Assembly (NCBI GenBank): GCA_044448905.1
Contig: JBIOHJ010000085.1
Location: 1-14,569 of the forward strand
From: JBIOHJ01 sp044448905
GTDB taxonomy: Bacteria > Bacteroidota > Bacteroidia > AKYH767-A > OLB10
DNA: 14,569 nucleotides
Reading direction: 5' to 3'
The notes under the pieces are model-generated. The model was not told where the DNA came from. It did no database searches and saw nothing but the letters and a program-made list of their open reading frames with translations. Made by a program: the position numbers and the translations under genes. The first letter of the stretch is position 1. Each line of letters opens with the position of its first letter. This document shows positions 12,606 to 14,569 of this stretch, in pieces.

Positions 12606-13880
12606 ATGATGATGTTGAGCAATTTTTATAAAATAAAAAATGCGAAATCCCGATTTTTATCGGGAAAAAAAATATTTACGCTCCTTTTTATTTGCTTTTA
12701 TTTTTTTGTTGAAGCGGATTACTGGACGCAGAAGGCGAATTTTATAGGGCCAGTAAGAAGAGGTCCCGTGTCATTTTCGATTGGAAACAAAGGATATATT
12801 GGGTGTGGCGCTAATTCAACAAATTTGTTAAATGATTTTTGGGAATACGATCCTGTTACTAACATTTGGACTCAAAAAGCTGATTTTGGGGGAACAGGTC
12901 GATGGCTTGCGGTTGGATTAGCTATAGGGAATAAAGGTTACATAGGATTAGGTAACGATGGGAATTTTTGTCAAGATTTTTGGGAATACGATCCTTCTCT
13001 AAACACATGGATCCAGAAATCGAATTTTGTCGGAACAGGTACATGGGGTTCTGTTGCTTTTTCAATTTTTAACAAAGGTTATATTGCTACTGGAAGCCCA
13101 TCTGTATCAACATATACAAATGATCTATGGGAATACGATCCTTTTTTAAATACATGGGCTCAGAAAGCTAATTTGCCAGGGGTAGCAAGAAGATGTGCAA
13201 CTGGCTTTTCAATGGGAAATAAAGGTTATCTGGGTGTTGGCGATGATGGTATGAATCTTTTACAGGATTTTTGGGAATATGATGCTATCTTAAATTTTTG
13301 GAGCCAAAAAACTAATTTCTCAGGCGCTAAAAGAGGAAATGCTGCGAGTTTTTCAATTTGTGAAAAAGGGTACTTGGGAACAGGTGATAGATTAGGACAG
13401 CCAGATTTAAATGATTTTTGGCAATTTGATGCTTCTTTAAATCAATGGATACAAAAAGCAGATTTTGGCGGAGTAATTAGAGATGAAACTGTTTATTTTT
13501 CAATTGGAACAAATGGCTATATAGGAATGGGAATAGATGATACCCTCTCTTATCTTTCTGATTTTTGGGAATACACTCCTGATAGTGTATGCATAACAGG
13601 TATTCAAGAAATTTCAAACAACAATTTACAATTTATAATTTCTCCTAACCCGGCAAAAGAGTTTATAGTTTGCAGTTTACAGTTTACGGGTAATGAAAAA
13701 ATTAATCTGTCGGTCACTGATGTAAATGGCAGAAAGCTTATTTCTAAACAACTGGAAACAGTAAATAGTAAACTGCAAACTAAAATTGATGTGAGTGCTT
13801 TTTCAAACGGAATTTATTTTGTCCGTCTACTGACGGATGATAGAAAACAAAAAGCGGTGAAGAAGTTTTTGAAGGAATAA
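12606..13880 (+). CDS. Secreted six-repeat Kelch-type beta-propeller with T9SS sorting domain
   Basis: About 424 aa from the ATG at 12606 (in-frame ATGs also at 12609 and 12612). A signal peptide core KKIFTLLFICFYFFVEA precedes the mature start DYWTQKANF. Six repeats follow, residues about 38-328, each of the type WxQKAxFxGxxRxxAxxFSIxNKGYIGxG...DFWEYDPxxNx, as expected for a six-bladed propeller. Residues about 335-424 are a type A T9SS C-terminal domain: SPNPAKEFI, LSVTDVNGRKLIS, DVSAFSNGIYFVRL and a basic end (KAVKKFLKE). The protein should be exported by Sec, then secreted or surface-anchored through T9SS with the domain removed. Ligand unknown. The n-region of the signal is unusually long and carries a hairpin element. 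Base use is more T-rich than in neighbouring genes. It ends 13 bases from the convergent gcvP. Confidence 0.9.
   Translation: MMMLSNFYKIKNAKSRFLSGKKIFTLLFICFYFFVEADYWTQKANFIGPVRRGPVSFSIGNKGYIGCGANSTNLLNDFWEYDPVTNIWTQKADFGGTGRWLAVGLAIGNKGYIGLGNDGNFCQDFWEYDPSLNTWIQKSNFVGTGTWGSVAFSIFNKGYIATGSPSVSTYTNDLWEYDPFLNTWAQKANLPGVARRCATGFSMGNKGYLGVGDDGMNLLQDFWEYDAILNFWSQKTNFSGAKRGNAASFSICEKGYLGTGDRLGQPDLNDFWQFDASLNQWIQKADFGGVIRDETVYFSIGTNGYIGMGIDDTLSYLSDFWEYTPDSVCITGIQEISNNNLQFIISPNPAKEFIVCSLQFTGNEKINLSVTDVNGRKLISKQLETVNSKLQTKIDVSAFSNGIYFVRLLTDDRKQKAVKKFLKE
12648..12665. repeat. Hairpin element TCCCGAT-TTTT-ATCGGGA in the Kelch gene leader
   Basis: A perfect 7-base stem with a TTTT loop, inside the 5' coding part of the Kelch gene, directly before the codons for KKIFTLL. 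It shares its arms with the element at 5898-5914. If translation starts at 12606-12612, the element is translated as part of the signal-peptide n-region (encoding roughly KSRFLSG). Confidence 0.6.
13621..13641. repeat. Tandem 7-base repeat, three units (ACAATTT)
   Basis: ACAATTT, ACAATTT and ATAATTT follow each other exactly at the junction between the Kelch region and the T9SS domain. The 21 bases are in frame and encode part of NNLQFIIS. It is the first of three 7-base arrays within 161 bases. Confidence 0.6.
13667..13687. repeat. Tandem 7-base repeat, three units (AGTTTRC), left arm of an inverted repeat
   Basis: AGTTTGC, AGTTTAC and AGTTTAC are contiguous (13667-13673, 13674-13680, 13681-13687). 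The segment is inverted-repeated at 13761-13781: 19 of 21 positions match its reverse complement, including an exact 15-base stretch (13666-13680 against 13768-13782). It lies in the coding sequence of the T9SS domain. Confidence 0.75.
13752..13781. repeat. Tandem 7-base repeat, four units (CTGNAAA-like), right arm of an inverted repeat
   Basis: CTGGAAA, CAGTAAA, TAGTAAA and CTGCAAA are contiguous, followed by CT. The last three units are the inverted counterpart of the array at 13667-13687, so RNA from this stretch could form a stem of about 20 pairs with a loop of 73 bases. Translated, it reads within QLETVNSKLQTK of the T9SS domain. Confidence 0.7.
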
Positions 13881-13893
13881 CCCGAAAAAAAAT

Positions 13894-14569
13894 TTAAGCA
13901 TTCACATCCTGCACTTCGTAACTTTCAATCGAAGGACATGTGCAAACCAGGTTACGGTCGCCATACGCATTATCAACCCGCTTAACCGGTGCCCAGAATT
14001 TATTTTCCTTTAAATAAGAAATCGGGTATGCAGCCTGCTGGCGCGTATATGGGTATTTCCATTCATCAGCCGTTACTTCAACTGCAGTATGAGGGGCGTT
14101 AGTCAATACATTATTTCCTTTTGCAGCTTTTCCGTTTTCCACATCGGCAATTTCTTTACGGATAGAAATCATGGCATCACAAAATCTGTCTAATTCTTCT
14201 TTCGCTTCACTTTCGGTTGGCTCAACCATTAACGTTCCCGCCACGGGAAAGGCTACTGTTGGAGCATGAAAGCCGTAATCTATTAAACGTTTTGCAATAT
14301 CAGTAACCTCAATACCTGCTGTGGTTTTAAAGCTGCGGCAATCCAGAATCATTTCATGCGCTACAAATCCTTTACTTCCTTTATAAAGAATTGGATAATG
14401 GCTTTCTAACTTTTTGCGAATGTAGTTTGCGTTGAGCATCGCAATTTGTGTGGCACGCTTCACTCCTTCCTTTCCCAGCATTTTTATGTACGCATACGAA
14501 ATCAGCAAAATACTCGCGCTTCCCCACGGTGCAGCCGAAACAGCGTGAACACTTTTATCACCGCCAATT
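13894..14569 (-). CDS. gcvP: Glycine dehydrogenase (decarboxylating), P protein, C-terminal part
   Basis: The frame is open at the right edge; the last 224 residues of a protein of about 950 aa are visible. The segment GGDKSVHAVSAAPWGSASIL opens it, followed by ISYAYIKMLGKEGVKRAT, GFVAHEMILDCRSFK, YGFHAPTVAFPVAGTLMVEP, RQQAAYPISYLKENKFWAPV and DRNLVCTCPSIESYE, all diagnostic of GcvP. GcvP decarboxylates glycine with pyridoxal phosphate and passes the aminomethyl group to lipoylated GcvH in the glycine cleavage system. The PLP lysine lies upstream of the visible part. An internal TTG at 14508 is not a start. The stop at 13894 is 13 bases from the convergent Kelch gene, without a visible terminator between them. 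Confidence 0.97.
   Translation of the reverse strand, partial: IGGDKSVHAVSAAPWGSASILLISYAYIKMLGKEGVKRATQIAMLNANYIRKKLESHYPILYKGSKGFVAHEMILDCRSFKTTAGIEVTDIAKRLIDYGFHAPTVAFPVAGTLMVEPTESEAKEELDRFCDAMISIRKEIADVENGKAAKGNNVLTNAPHTAVEVTADEWKYPYTRQQAAYPISYLKENKFWAPVKRVDNAYGDRNLVCTCPSIESYEVQDVNA

Noticed and set aside
12640..12740. Out-of-frame ATG at 12640 as the Kelch gene start, implying a frameshift
   Set aside because: That frame has no signal peptide leading into the Kelch repeats; the in-frame reading already gives a good hydrophobic core and cleavage site.
12717..13590. Kelch repeats as a DNA-level direct-repeat element
   Set aside because: The recurring strings of about 145-base spacing follow the protein blades and are explained by the propeller fold, not by a separate DNA element.
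1..14569. CRISPR array, insertion sequence or prophage in the window
   Set aside because: No regularly spaced direct repeats of 23-50 bases, no transposase or integrase reading frame, and no tRNA-flanking attachment duplication were seen.

Overview
This window looks like chromosomal DNA of a member of the Bacteroidota, most likely an environmental, AT-rich lineage. The evidence is a C-terminal type IX secretion (T9SS) sorting domain on a Kelch protein, a TonB-dependent receptor, a PafA-like phosphatase, a Bacteroidota-style SurA_N/parvulin foldase beside lptC and coaX, and TAnnTTTG-type promoter boxes without clear Shine-Dalgarno sites. No integrase, transposase, CRISPR array, phage or plasmid gene was found. 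Most of the window is core genome.

Layout. Positions 1-396 (+) hold the C-terminal end of an alkaline phosphatase-family enzyme. From 492 to 5771 a minus-strand run reads, in transcription order: coaX (type III pantothenate kinase), an outer-membrane beta-barrel protein overlapping it by 20 bases, lptC, a 60-aa membrane protein one base after lptC, and a membrane-anchored SurA_N/parvulin foldase. Apart from coaX this is an envelope-building module (LPS transport, outer-membrane protein, periplasmic folding). Divergent from coaX come tRNA-Phe(GAA) and, 25 bases later, a stand-alone CheY-like receiver. Convergent with that is a 485-aa, probably helical protein of unknown function with a perfect palindrome just upstream of its start.

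Positions 8145-10974 (-) hold a 163-aa membrane-anchored protein followed by a TonB-dependent receptor and a clear intrinsic terminator. Divergent from these is mlaE-mlaF (+), permease and ATPase of a lipid ABC transporter, overlapping by four bases and with no MCE-domain gene visible. Then comes a secreted six-repeat Kelch protein with a T9SS sorting domain, and at the right edge the C-terminal 224 residues of glycine dehydrogenase GcvP (-).

No complete new multi-gene system is visible. The most unusual signals are (i) short tandem repeats of 7- or 8-base units, two of the sites with an inverted copy across a spacer, one of these inside the coding sequence of the T9SS domain; (ii) two copies of a small palindromic element, TCC(C)GAT-N4-ATCGGGA, one in the translated leader of the Kelch gene; (iii) the tRNA-Phe/receiver linkage; and (iv) two uncharacterised proteins (485 aa and 163 aa) in informative contexts.
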